Of a stretch of 64,000 nt of DNA, positions 8,512 to 17,437 are shown piece after piece. Each line of letters begins with the position of its first letter. Within the stretch, counting starts at the first letter, position 1. Source of the stretch: an uncultured Clostridium sp. (GTDB lineage Bacteria > Bacillota > Clostridia > Clostridiales > Clostridiaceae); assembly GCA_900548455.1 (NCBI GenBank), contig URKQ01000004.1:62001-126000 (forward strand), read 5' to 3'. Both the position numbers and the translations under genes were made by a program. The notes beneath the pieces are model-generated. The model was not told the DNA's origin, did no database searches, and saw nothing but the letters and a program-made list of their open reading frames with translations.

Positions 8512-9138
8512 ATGAGTGAAAAAATAAAAAGAATTGATAGCTATGTTGATGAAAGATTTGATGATGAGGTTTTAAAGCAACATGGGGCTTTTATTGTTGA
8601 TGAAAAATATCAATGTAGTTTTAGGATAATAAATAAAGATTCTGCAATAGTATGCTTTGATAAAGAAGTTGAAGTTTTAGATGTAATAGATGAATTTAGA
8701 TTTTACTCTGAACATATAACTAATTTTTACAATGAAAATAATGAATTAATAAAGACTTTTCCTGAAGTTGATGTATTTGACATAGAGATAAATAATATTC
8801 AGCCTTCTCAATTTTTTGTTGATTTAGATAAAGTTAATGCTATAGAAACTTTTATAAGGGATGAGGAAGATATAATTATTGCATTAATAAAAAAAGATGA
8901 TCAATTTATATCTCTAGATGGTCACACTAGACTTTATTATGCAGTAAGTAAGGGTTATTCTAAGGTAAAAGGATTTTTAACGGAGGCAGATGAGTCTATA
9001 TATGGTTTTGTAGAAGAAGCAAGGAAAAGAAATGTATTTAATCCGTCTCAGCTCATATTAGTACCTCATGATGAATATGAAATAAAGTGGAATAAATTTT
9101 GTGATGACTTTTTTAGTCAGAGGGGTAATCTAGAATAG
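8512..9138 (+). CDS. ParB-like-fold protein of unknown role
   Basis: A 208-residue acidic soluble protein. The segment from about residue 97 (IQPSQFFVDLDKVNAI) through FISLDGHTRLYYAVSKGY resembles the ParB/sulfiredoxin-like N-terminal fold, in which a D-G-H/N-x-R motif binds nucleotide (DGHTR here). The first ~90 residues are not recognised. There is no helix-turn-helix, so it is unlikely to be a chromosome-partition protein. A GTGGTGAATG-type ribosome site precedes the ATG. It is a single gene between the iron operon and an alcohol dehydrogenase. Confidence 0.55.
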   Translation: MSEKIKRIDSYVDERFDDEVLKQHGAFIVDEKYQCSFRIINKDSAIVCFDKEVEVLDVIDEFRFYSEHITNFYNENNELIKTFPEVDVFDIEINNIQPSQFFVDLDKVNAIETFIRDEEDIIIALIKKDDQFISLDGHTRLYYAVSKGYSKVKGFLTEADESIYGFVEEARKRNVFNPSQLILVPHDEYEIKWNKFCDDFFSQRGNLE

Positions 9139-9219
9139 TATTTTGGAAGTCTCTAAAAATCTAAAATTTATTATAATTAGGTTAATTATTTCAGAATGAT
9201 TCAAAAAGGAGATTTAAAG

Positions 9220-10419
9220 ATGAACATAAAAAATATATATTATAGACCTTATCAATTTGTATTTTGTAATATGCAAAGAACCTTGCCTTGGAGAATGCCA
9301 AAGGTTATAAAGGGAAATGGGAGCATGAATAAGCTTCCCTATCAAGTGAAAAATGATGGATTAAAAAAAGTTCAAATTATAACAACATCAGGATTTATAA
9401 AAAGGGGAAGTTTAAAATCATTATTTGAGAAAATGGAAGAATTAAACTTAGCCTATATAATTTATGATAAAGTATTGCCTGATCCAACAATAGAGTGTAT
9501 AGAAGATGCAGTTAAAGAGTATAAGTTAGAAAAATGTGAAGGAATTATTGCAGTTGGCGGAGGCTCTGTGTTAGATTGTGCTAAGTTAGTTGGTGCAAGA
9601 ATTGTAAGGCCAGAAAAAACTATAAATAAGATGGCAGGACTTTTAAAAGTCAGGAAAAAATTACCACCAATATACGCAGTGCCTACTACAGCAGGAACAG
9701 GATCTGAAACTACAGTTGCAGCAGTTGTAACAGATAGTTTAACTCATAGAAAATATGCAGTAAGTGACATATGCCTTATGCCATTATATGCTGTACTAGA
9801 TCCTCAAATAACATGTAACCTTCCAAAGAATTTAACTTCCACTACAGGAATGGATGCCCTTACTCATGCAGTAGAAGCCTATACTAATAAATTTAGTTCT
9901 AAAGAATCAAAGAAGTATGCAATGGATGCTACAAAGATGATTTTTAATAATTTAACTAAAGCTTATGATGATGGGATGGATATGAAAGCACGTGAAAGAA
10001 TGCTTTTAGCTTCTTTTTATGCAGGAGCTGCCTTTACTAAAGCATATGTAGGATATGTTCACGCTTTAGCTCATGCCATTGGGGGATTGTACGGTGTTCC
10101 TCACGGGTATGCTAATGCTGTAATATTACCGGTGGTACTTGAAAACTTTGGAGAAGGAGTTTATACACAGTTAGCAGAACTTGCTGATGCAGTTGGCATT
10201 AAGGGAGAATCTGAAAGAAAGAAAGCAGAACATTTTATTTTAGAAATAAAGAATATGAATAAGTATATGGGTATACCAGATAAATTAGAAGTTATAAAAG
10301 AAGCTGATTTTGAAGAAATCATAAGTAGAGCTATAAAGGAGGCAAACCCAACTTATCCAGTACCAGTTATTTGGCATAAAGACAACTTTAAAGAAGTTCT
10401 GAAGCAACTCATTTTATAA
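9220..10419 (+). CDS. Iron-containing alcohol dehydrogenase
   Basis: A 399-residue group III alcohol dehydrogenase. The NAD(P)-binding GGGSVLDCAK motif (near residue 116), the PTTAGTGSE motif and the metal-binding set D (MDALTHAVEAY), H (HALAHAIGG) and H (GVPHGYANA) are all present, so it should be an active NAD(P)H-dependent oxidoreductase interconverting an alcohol and an aldehyde or ketone. The substrate is not determined by sequence. ATG 9220 is chosen over the in-frame ATG at 9196 because AAAGGAG sits at the right distance upstream of it. Transcription appears to end in the large hairpin at 10431-10574. Confidence 0.88.
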   Translation: MNIKNIYYRPYQFVFCNMQRTLPWRMPKVIKGNGSMNKLPYQVKNDGLKKVQIITTSGFIKRGSLKSLFEKMEELNLAYIIYDKVLPDPTIECIEDAVKEYKLEKCEGIIAVGGGSVLDCAKLVGARIVRPEKTINKMAGLLKVRKKLPPIYAVPTTAGTGSETTVAAVVTDSLTHRKYAVSDICLMPLYAVLDPQITCNLPKNLTSTTGMDALTHAVEAYTNKFSSKESKKYAMDATKMIFNNLTKAYDDGMDMKARERMLLASFYAGAAFTKAYVGYVHALAHAIGGLYGVPHGYANAVILPVVLENFGEGVYTQLAELADAVGIKGESERKKAEHFILEIKNMNKYMGIPDKLEVIKEADFEEIISRAIKEANPTYPVPVIWHKDNFKEVLKQLIL

Positions 10420-10430
10420 ACAGATGCGAT

Positions 10431-10715
10431 AAAACTGAATTATCATCGCTCATTGGGGCTTCGAAGCTGACACACAGTAAGTAGAAATTAAAACAAGACA
10501 TCAGTGGAGATTTGAAGTTGCTTTTAAAGAGTATGAGCTTCTGCAGATATATTCGTTTATAATAATTCAGTTTTTTTCACATATAAATAATATAAGAGTT
10601 GCAACAGGGTAAAGAGTTGCTGAAGGTAGAGATTCTAGTGTGAATCTCTTTGTTTTTAATATAAGCTAACTTTAGAATTGCAATATATTTTACTTTTGTT
10701 AAAAAATAACCATAT
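10431..10715 (+). repeat. Structured repeat copy with perfect 13-bp closing stem
   Basis: AAAACTGAATTAT (10431-10443) pairs exactly with 10562-10574, which is followed by a T run, so the whole can act as a large terminator for the dehydrogenase gene. Inside lies a module (10443-10482, TCATCGCTCATT...GACACACAG) also found at 44569-44607. After it comes the 3' module shared with copy 1 (10590-10650), ending in AGAGATTC/GAATCTCT at 10628-10649. The first bases of a further left arm follow (10669-10690) and then decay. The stretch 10420-10826 holds no gene. Confidence 0.55.
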
Positions 10716-10826
10716 AAATTAGTACAAATGTAATATGATTATCATTAGTTAAATTAAAGGACTAAAAATTGCGTATAGTCTTAATAAATAATATAATTGA
10801 CTTAATACAAATAGGAGTGTGATATC

Positions 10827-10943
10827 ATGAATATTAATCTCATGGATAGGAAAATGCTTAAAATACTCTGTGCAAAGTCTGTAGGTATGAGTTTGGGCGA
10901 CAATTTGCGCAGAGGTAGGTATTTAGTCGCTTTCCATAAATAA
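10827..10943 (+). CDS. Small ORF, 38 residues, basic
   Basis: A short reading frame with ATG at 10827 preceded by GGAG nine bases upstream, encoding a 38-residue basic peptide (LDRKMLKI-like start, RRGR near the end). It lies 61 bases upstream of the CD3324-family gene and could be a leader peptide, a small protein or a truncated relative. No family is recognised. The ribosome site is the only supporting evidence, so this may be a chance ORF. Confidence 0.3.
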   Translation: MNINLMDRKMLKILCAKSVGMSLGDNLRRGRYLVAFHK

Positions 10944-11004
10944 ATTCATACATATACAGGCTTTGTTTCCTTAATTAAATAATAAATTTAAGGAAGTGAG
11001 TTTT

Positions 11005-11274
11005 ATGAAGTATGTAAGAATTGATAGAATATTACCAGATGAGTTAGTTAAAGAAATTCAAAAGTATATTCAAGGTGAATATGTATACATCCCTTCCTGT
11101 CCAGAAAAGAGAAAAAGATGGGGGGAAAAATCTAAAAGCCGGGATTATCTAAAAGCTAGAAATGCAAAGATAGTAAAACAATATATAGGTGGGCAATCAA
11201 TTAGTAATCTTGCCGAAGAATTCTTTCTTTCACATAGCAGTATTAAGAAAATTGTATATAAAAAAGATACCTAG
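11005..11274 (+). CDS. CD3324 family helix-turn-helix protein
   Basis: An 89-residue protein beginning MKYVRIDRILPDELVKEIQ and containing YIPSCPEKRKRWGEKSKSRDYLKARN, the hallmark of the small clostridial CD3324 family. The C-terminal segment (ISNLAEEFFLSHSSIKKIVY) is a helix-turn-helix like that of Mor/C-type phage activators. ATG 11005 is preferred over the GTG at 10996 because AAGGAAGTGAG lies just upstream. It is probably a DNA-binding regulator with unknown targets. It ends in a strong hairpin terminator and stands alone. Confidence 0.75.
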   Translation: MKYVRIDRILPDELVKEIQKYIQGEYVYIPSCPEKRKRWGEKSKSRDYLKARNAKIVKQYIGGQSISNLAEEFFLSHSSIKKIVYKKDT

Positions 11275-11276
11275 TA

Positions 11277-11315
11277 AAAAGCTACCACTGTTGCAATGAG
11301 TGGTAGCTTTTGTGT
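11277..11315 (+). terminator. Intrinsic terminator after the CD3324-family gene
   Basis: A perfect 13-bp stem (11277-11289 with 11299-11311) ends in a T run. Confidence 0.85.
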
Positions 11316-11451
11316 AAAAAATGATATAGAAACGAGTATTATCTTTCTTAAAAAATATATAGGCTTTAAAATGGTATTGAACATAAAATTCATTTTGAAA
11401 ATATAGTTGTAATTATTCTCGTAGATATGAGAACAAAAGGAGAGAGTCTAA

Positions 11452-11880
11452 ATGAATAAAAAGATATCATTAATTCATTCCACAAATTTAGCTCCAGTAG
11501 ATTATGCTTATGCTGGACGTATACCTTCAGGAATGGACTTATTATTTTTGGCGGGCGCATGTCCCATTAATAGAGATGGAGAAGTACCTAATTTGAGTGA
11601 TTATGAGCTTCAGGCAAAACTTTGTGTAGAGAATTTGAAGGAAGTACTGAAGGACTGTGGGGCTACTTTGGAAGATGTTGTATATACTAGAGTTCTTGTA
11701 GCATCTCAAAGTCAGTCAGATTTGGTAACTTCATGGGAAGCAATAGTAAAAGAGTTTGGTAATCATGATGTTCCAAGCACTTTATCTGGAGTTACAGTAT
11801 TAGGATATACAAATCAATTGGTAGAAATTGAAGCAGTAGCAGCTGTAGAAAGTAGTACAAGATGGGTGGATAGAAAATGA
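11452..11880 (+). CDS. RidA (YjgF/UK114) family protein, catalytic Arg not seen
   Basis: A 142-residue member of the RidA superfamily: AGRIPSGMDLLFLAGACPIN at the start, ENLKEVLKDCGATLEDVVYTRVLVA in the middle and LVEIEAVAAVE at the end. Classical RidA enzymes hydrolyse reactive 2-aminoacrylate imines using an Arg a few residues before the VEIEA motif. Here that stretch reads SGVTVLGYTNQ, with no Arg, so it probably belongs to a Rid subgroup without classical deaminase activity. An AAAGGAGAG ribosome site precedes the ATG. It overlaps the next gene by four bases and forms a two-gene operon with it. Confidence 0.82.
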   Translation: MNKKISLIHSTNLAPVDYAYAGRIPSGMDLLFLAGACPINRDGEVPNLSDYELQAKLCVENLKEVLKDCGATLEDVVYTRVLVASQSQSDLVTSWEAIVKEFGNHDVPSTLSGVTVLGYTNQLVEIEAVAAVESSTRWVDRK

Positions 11881-12335
11881 ATCTAAAATTTAATGAATTT
11901 ACAATAGAGCATATACGTGAAGTTAACAAGTGGCACTATGATGGAGTTTATTCATTTTATGATATGCCATCAGAAGATGGTTTAAAGGAATTTTTAGCGC
12001 CAGATAGCGAGGTAAAATATTTTGCATGTTTTAATGGTGAAGATATGATAGGATTTTATTGTCATTGGTTAGAGGATGGACAAATGGCCATAGGATTAGG
12101 AGTAAAACCTAAGTTAACGGGACAAGGTTTGGGCAAAGAATTTACCAGAGAGTGCATTGAGTTTGGTATTAAAAGGCTAAATTATAAAGGAAATAATGTT
12201 AAGTTAATGGTAGCATCCTTCAATGAAAGAGCAATAAAGATATATAAAAAGTTAGGCTTTAAAGAAACTGAAAGAAATGTATTGGAAACTTCTGATGGAT
12301 ATATGGAATTTATAATAATGGATAAAAAACTATAA
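11877..12335 (+). CDS. GNAT-family N-acetyltransferase
   Basis: A 152-residue acetyltransferase. The acetyl-CoA binding loop appears as VKPKLTGQGLGKEFT (near residues 80-94), and the C-terminal motif SFNERAIKIYKKLGFKE is the usual GNAT motif B. The acceptor substrate is unknown. Coupling to the RidA-family gene by an ATGA overlap suggests a shared role, perhaps in handling a reactive amine, but that is inference. It ends in a bidirectional terminator shared with the convergent LTA-synthase-like gene. Confidence 0.8.
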   Translation: MNLKFNEFTIEHIREVNKWHYDGVYSFYDMPSEDGLKEFLAPDSEVKYFACFNGEDMIGFYCHWLEDGQMAIGLGVKPKLTGQGLGKEFTRECIEFGIKRLNYKGNNVKLMVASFNERAIKIYKKLGFKETERNVLETSDGYMEFIIMDKKL

Positions 12336-12348
12336 TAATAAGATAAAT

Positions 12349-12387
12349 AAAAAAATAAATGGAAGAAAAGTCTTCCATTTATTTTTT
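12349..12387. terminator. Bidirectional intrinsic terminator
   Basis: A 17-bp perfect stem (12349-12365 with 12371-12387) bounded by A6 and T6 serves the GNAT gene and the convergent synthase gene. Confidence 0.85.
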
Positions 12388-12392
12388 ACTTT

Positions 12393-14252
12393 TTAGTTTT
12401 CTTCAGGTGCTCTATCAGTAACTAAGGTTTTTTCAAAGGTACTATTCTTTGATTCATCTATGATTTCATTCATAAAGAACTTACTTTTACTACGTAGTCC
12501 TTCATTTAAAATGTCCCAATTACTTTCTTCTAATAGAGTTTTTCTATCGGAGAATAGGTTTGTCCCAAGAGCTAATCTATTTCCGTCAATTTCTACTCCA
12601 AGACTTGCAAGCATTGTAGGATAAAAATCAAGAGGTGCAAACCTTCTATTTTGAGTATTAACTGGCTCAACTGGTGCGTTAAGTATTAAATTGAAAATTG
12701 TTCTATGATAATCTTTATCAAAGTTTGCAAAGAAGTTTTTATCCATACTTAAATGGTCACCAGTGACTACTATTGTTGTATTTTCATAAAATGGTTGCTC
12801 TTGAATCCATCTTATAAATTTAACTGCCTCTTTTGTTGAATATGCAATAACATTTGCATATTGAGAGTCATATTTTGTTTCTGCATTTTCAGATAAGTAA
12901 CCATCAGGGAAGTGAGTATCGGCAGTTTCCATTGTAAAATTGAAAGGCGCCCCCTCATTATATAGTCGTAAGATCTCTTCTTTTGCATACTCGTATAACT
13001 TATCGTCTTCATAACCCCACCAAACATCATAGTCTTGTGGAATTAAGCCTCTTTCTTTCGCAGTTTCATGGTCAAAAACATTATAATTACCATGGGTTTC
13101 ATAGAAGGTTGTTAATCCGCCAAAGTCAGCGTTACATCCAACCATGAATGTTTGATTATAGCCCTGAGCTTCTAAAATATCACCTATAGCAACAGCGCCT
13201 GGTAGAAATTTACCAGATTTTCCGTAAGAATTACCTTCTATAGGAACTTTTAAAGGTATACCAGCATTTATGTTAACCATAGCAGCAGAAGACCATGAGG
13301 AACCATAAGTTTCATAAGGTCCGCCGAATTTTTCACCTTCTGTAAAGTGTACACCTTCATTAGATAATTCCGTTAGTTCAGGCATTAGATTAACATCCAT
13401 ATATCCACCAAGATCTTTTGAAAGATATGAATTTTCTACAGACTCTAAATAGATATGAATAAGGTTCCTTTTCTTAGCAGGAAAAGACATTTTAACGGTA
13501 CGTGGATCAACGTAATTGTCTGAATAGTAAGTAGAATCACTAAAAAACTCTTTAACAATTTCCATTAAATCTAATTTTTTAAACCCATATGTAATGCCAC
13601 CAACAAGGGCAATAATAGAAAATATAAATGTTGCTTTTCTTAAAATGTTTTGAGATAAAATTTTCTTTTTTGAATTTTTAATAACTACATATATTTCGTA
13701 ACTAAACATTATAATAATTAGAAATAAAACAACGCTACTTACTGAAAGAAATGTAGGAGACATCATAATTTCTTTAAACATGTCTGTACTGGCACCTTCA
13801 ATAGGTGATTTAAAGTTAAATAAAAATTGCTCTGGTGTTATTTTACCAAAACGGAAGATAAACCATCTTGGGAAAAATACAAAAACCATTCCTATTGCAA
13901 AGAAAACAATAGATAAAATCTTGATAGTTATTACTTTTCCAGTGAGTTTATCTGTAGCTTTTGAAAAAGTAATTTTTGAATTTAAAACTCCCTTTATAAA
14001 GAAAAATATTATTCCTAAAAATAAAGTGAAACAAATATACTTAACAGAAATTGCAGTTGTGTATTTTGCAGGATCAAGTATATCTGATTTTTTCATAATG
14101 ACTTTTAGTATAGTTAAAGACACTATGTTAAAGATTACAATAAAATTGAATAGATTTTTTATAATAGCTAAAGGTTTTTTATTACTTTCAAATAAAAAAT
14201 AATTTGCGAAAGCTAATATAATTCCAATAATTAAATAACTAAATATTTGCAT
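12393..14252 (-). CDS. LTA synthase family (sulfatase-fold) phosphoglycerol transferase
   Basis: A 619-residue membrane enzyme with five N-terminal membrane segments (about residues 2-20, 30-52, 70-90, 108-128, 168-192) plus one near 205-222, then an extracellular sulfatase-fold domain. Metal-site elements are visible as E270 (IYLESVENSY) and the late TGDHLS motif. The nucleophile region reads GSSWSSAAMV followed by NAGIPL, closer to MdoB/OpgB (GTGWT..GM) than to LtaS, with Ser at the position where those enzymes have Thr. It probably transfers phosphoglycerol to a lipid or glycan acceptor. AAGGAGGAG precedes the ATG. Calling it the main LTA polymerase would be overreach. Confidence 0.8.
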   Translation of the reverse strand: MQIFSYLIIGIILAFANYFLFESNKKPLAIIKNLFNFIVIFNIVSLTILKVIMKKSDILDPAKYTTAISVKYICFTLFLGIIFFFIKGVLNSKITFSKATDKLTGKVITIKILSIVFFAIGMVFVFFPRWFIFRFGKITPEQFLFNFKSPIEGASTDMFKEIMMSPTFLSVSSVVLFLIIIMFSYEIYVVIKNSKKKILSQNILRKATFIFSIIALVGGITYGFKKLDLMEIVKEFFSDSTYYSDNYVDPRTVKMSFPAKKRNLIHIYLESVENSYLSKDLGGYMDVNLMPELTELSNEGVHFTEGEKFGGPYETYGSSWSSAAMVNINAGIPLKVPIEGNSYGKSGKFLPGAVAIGDILEAQGYNQTFMVGCNADFGGLTTFYETHGNYNVFDHETAKERGLIPQDYDVWWGYEDDKLYEYAKEEILRLYNEGAPFNFTMETADTHFPDGYLSENAETKYDSQYANVIAYSTKEAVKFIRWIQEQPFYENTTIVVTGDHLSMDKNFFANFDKDYHRTIFNLILNAPVEPVNTQNRRFAPLDFYPTMLASLGVEIDGNRLALGTNLFSDRKTLLEESNWDILNEGLRSKSKFFMNEIIDESKNSTFEKTLVTDRAPEEN

Positions 14253-14546
14253 AGCTCCTCCTTTTAAATCTCAACAAATATAATACAGAATTATAATAGC
14301 ATATTTTAAATAAATATCAAAATTGGTTACATATTGGGAGAACATAGAAAAAATTGATATTACATTATACACAATAATTTCAAAAAATACATTAAAAATA
14401 TTGTATATTATGTATTAATATAGATAATATATTAGAAAAATTTAATTACAGTTTACAAATAAATAAAAATAATCAGAAAATAAAAAAGTCCTTTAATTTT
14501 ATTAAAATTTATGTTATGCTTTACAAGAAAAAAATTTTCTGAAATG

Positions 14547-14592
14547 AGAGATATTACAAAAAGCAATATAATTTCTCTATATTGGGGTTTTT
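14547..14592 (+). other. Overlapping alternative hairpins in the leader of the surface-protein gene
   Basis: The 512-base gap 14253-14764 is very AT-rich. It holds the start region of the minus-strand synthase gene and presumably the promoter of the gene at 14765. Two mutually exclusive hairpins are visible: AGAGATATTA with TAATTTCTCT (about 14548-14578), and CAATATA (14564-14570) with TATATTG (14578-14584), followed by GGGGTTTTT. The second looks like a weak terminator and the first could prevent it. I recognise no known riboswitch core here. Confidence 0.25.
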
Positions 14593-14764
14593 AATTATTT
14601 TAAAGAGTAATAAACTATTCTAAGCACTTCTGTTAGGTTAAGCGTATAATCTGTGAAATCGGTTGCACGTTTTATCTGTTTTTTGCTAGTGTTGTATTTA
14701 TAGGTTATTGTTTTTTAAAATTAATTTTAAATAAAAGAACACATAATTAAGGGGGACATAACTA

Positions 14765-17437
14765 ATGAAATCTAAAAAATTAAAATCTTCATTGTTATTG
14801 GCAGCAGGTGTATTTTGTTCAATGCTTACAACAAAGACTGCATTTGCGGCTGTTGATGTCATTGAGGGAGCTACACCTATCGATCAAGGTATGGCTATTC
14901 ATGCTGACGACTTCACAATATACAATGATAAAATCGCTGCATCTTTTGCAGTAGGAACAAACAACTACTGGAACATGACAAATGGAAGTATCCTTGATGT
15001 GGCAATTATGAAAGATGGGAAATTTGGTACAGACTTAGTTAATGATATTGAATTTCTAAATGACCTTTGGTCAGCTACTGGATCTTATAATGGAGAGAAT
15101 CTACAAAAGAATCCAAAGGAAAACATAACTTATAAAAAAGAAGCTGACAAAGTTATTGTAACTGCTAAAACAAGATATTGGACAGCAGGACATAAATTAC
15201 CGTTAAACGTTACTATTGAGTATACTTTAAAAGATGGTGACAACTTTATTGGATTAAAAACAACAGTTGAAAATCCAGCTGGAAATGAACCTTATGAAAA
15301 TCTTTATAGTGGATATTCAATTAGTACATTAGCAGCCAATACTTTTGGACCATTTGGATACTATCCAGATAAAAAAATCACAGGTATTGGAATCGGTGCT
15401 GATAAAGATGTAAATGAAAGATTTGGTAATTATGTTTTAACGTATAACAAAGACTACTGTGTTTCTGTTCAGTTAGACGGTGCTGATTCATATAAAGGTT
15501 CAAGTGGATATAAAGATGTATATAAAAATCAAACAATTGAACCAGGTAAGACTTATGAGTATATTGGAGAAATCTTAGTTTCAGATAAAGGTGAAACAAC
15601 ACCTATTATCGAAAGAGCTATGGAAAAGGATGGAACTACTGATAAAGCTAAAGTAAGTGGTGTAGTTAAAGATAGTACAGGAGTACCTGTAAAAGATGCT
15701 TACGTTGTTGTTAGTAAAAAGGGATCTTATAAACAAACAGTAAAATCCCATGGTAAAGATCAAGTTATAAAAGATCAAATGCAACCTTTTGCATGGAAGA
15801 TGACAGATGAAAATGGTCAGTTCTCATTCAATTTACCAAAGGATGAGTATGAATTCCATATAGAAGCTAAAGGATATACACCTTCAGATATTAAGCCTAT
15901 TACATTAGCTGCTGATGAAACATTAGATTTTGCAGTTAAAGATGGAGCTAAAGCTTCTTTCAAAGCTGTAGATGAAAAGGGAAATCCAGTTAACTTTAAA
16001 GTAAAAGTTTCAGGAATAACTAATGCAATAAAATCTCTTGGAGGAAGTGTATTCTTTACAGATCCAGATACACATGAAGCTAATTTTAGTGTATCTGCTC
16101 CAGATACAGAAGTAACATTTACTATTACACGTGATAGCGATTTCGCATCACTTCCAGTTGTATTAACTAAAAAAATAAATCCTGGAGAAACACTTAACGA
16201 GGAATTTGTAGTTCCTACAATAATAGAAACAAGATCAAGAAAATGGTACGGAATGGACAACCATCAACATGCTGACTTTGGAGATGGTGCAACACCAATA
16301 GGAGAACTATATAAAGCTCAAATAGCAGCTGGATTAGACTTTAACGTAGTTTCTGACCATGATGCATTAGTGAATAACGCACCTATGGCTGCTCTTGCAA
16401 AGGCAGGCAATAGATCATTTATTCCAAGTATAGAAGTATCACCAGGTTGGGGACATTGGGGTATTTTAAATGTTGATTACACAAAACCTGCAATTTCACC
16501 AGATTTAACTCCAGCAGAAATAATTAAAGCTGGACATGATATGGGAGCTCTTGTAGTTGTTAACCATCCATATTCAGACTATGGTTTCTTTAAGAATAGA
16601 GATGGTGTTAGAGGTGGACATGATGAAGGTAGTGAAGATTTCGACCTACTTGAATTACAATCTACAATTGATTTAACTGATGAAACAAACATGGATAAAA
16701 AGGCATTAGACCTTGCTATGAGTTACTGGAACAAAGGTGTTAAAAAATACTTAAGTGCAGGTTCAGACCAACACGATGTAACTTCAGATTTATATCCAGG
16801 AATTATTAGAATGTATGCATTTATAGATGGTGAAACTACAACTGAAAACTATCTTAAAGCTTTAAAAGAAGGTAATGCATATGCAACAATGGGACCAATC
16901 TTTACACCAGCAGATAATACAATGTTTGGTTCAACACAAAAAGTAGTAAAAGGTGAAAAGCATACTTTAACTACTGAAATTCAATCAGTTCATGGCTTAA
17001 CTCATATAGATGTTTATAGTGAAGGAAAAATTATTGCATCTCAAGACTTCAATAATACAAAAGATGCTGTAAACTACACATTAGATGTAGAACCAACAGA
17101 AAATACATGGTATAGCTTTGTAGCTATAGATGAAAAAGGTCACTATGCTGTAACAAACCCAGTTTGGGTAGAAATGACTGAAAAAGAAGAAGTAGTAACT
17201 CCAGGTGAAGATAACGAAGGAACTAAACCAGGTGAAGGAACAACTCCAGAAGAGGGAACTAAGCCAGGCGAAGGTACAGATGCTGTTAAGCCTGAAGAAA
17301 CAACTAAACCAAATACACAAGTAAGTGGTAAACTTCCAAATACTGCAACTATAACATACGGAGTATTACTTACAGGTTCAGTATTAGCTGCAGTAGGTGC
17401 AGGTGGATTTATAATTAAGAAAAAGCGTCATGAGTAA
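14765..17437 (+). CDS. Secreted, wall-anchored PHP-type metallohydrolase (CehA/McbA-like) with LPNTA signal
   Basis: An 890-residue surface protein. A signal peptide of about 28 residues (ends TKTAFAA) is followed by a ~260-residue beta-rich region and a carboxypeptidase-regulatory-like domain at about 297-380. A PHP-fold domain runs from about 495 to 720, with metal ligands visible in DNHQHAD, VSDHDAL, IEVSPGWGHW, VNHPYSD and GSDQHD. Then come a Pro/Glu/Gly/Thr-rich wall-spanning repeat (EGTKPGEGT-like), the sorting signal LPNTA at 857-861, a hydrophobic helix and a KKKRHE tail. It is likely a metal-dependent phosphoesterase displayed on the wall; the substrate is unknown. The sortase gene overlaps its 3' end by eight bases. 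GGGGGAC precedes the ATG. Confidence 0.85.
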   Translation: MKSKKLKSSLLLAAGVFCSMLTTKTAFAAVDVIEGATPIDQGMAIHADDFTIYNDKIAASFAVGTNNYWNMTNGSILDVAIMKDGKFGTDLVNDIEFLNDLWSATGSYNGENLQKNPKENITYKKEADKVIVTAKTRYWTAGHKLPLNVTIEYTLKDGDNFIGLKTTVENPAGNEPYENLYSGYSISTLAANTFGPFGYYPDKKITGIGIGADKDVNERFGNYVLTYNKDYCVSVQLDGADSYKGSSGYKDVYKNQTIEPGKTYEYIGEILVSDKGETTPIIERAMEKDGTTDKAKVSGVVKDSTGVPVKDAYVVVSKKGSYKQTVKSHGKDQVIKDQMQPFAWKMTDENGQFSFNLPKDEYEFHIEAKGYTPSDIKPITLAADETLDFAVKDGAKASFKAVDEKGNPVNFKVKVSGITNAIKSLGGSVFFTDPDTHEANFSVSAPDTEVTFTITRDSDFASLPVVLTKKINPGETLNEEFVVPTIIETRSRKWYGMDNHQHADFGDGATPIGELYKAQIAAGLDFNVVSDHDALVNNAPMAALAKAGNRSFIPSIEVSPGWGHWGILNVDYTKPAISPDLTPAEIIKAGHDMGALVVVNHPYSDYGFFKNRDGVRGGHDEGSEDFDLLELQSTIDLTDETNMDKKALDLAMSYWNKGVKKYLSAGSDQHDVTSDLYPGIIRMYAFIDGETTTENYLKALKEGNAYATMGPIFTPADNTMFGSTQKVVKGEKHTLTTEIQSVHGLTHIDVYSEGKIIASQDFNNTKDAVNYTLDVEPTENTWYSFVAIDEKGHYAVTNPVWVEMTEKEEVVTPGEDNEGTKPGEGTTPEEGTKPGEGTDAVKPEETTKPNTQVSGKLPNTATITYGVLLTGSVLAAVGAGGFIIKKKRHE

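Noticed and set aside
15817..16260. Minus-strand 147-residue ORF
   Set aside because: Antisense to the well-supported wall-anchored hydrolase gene.
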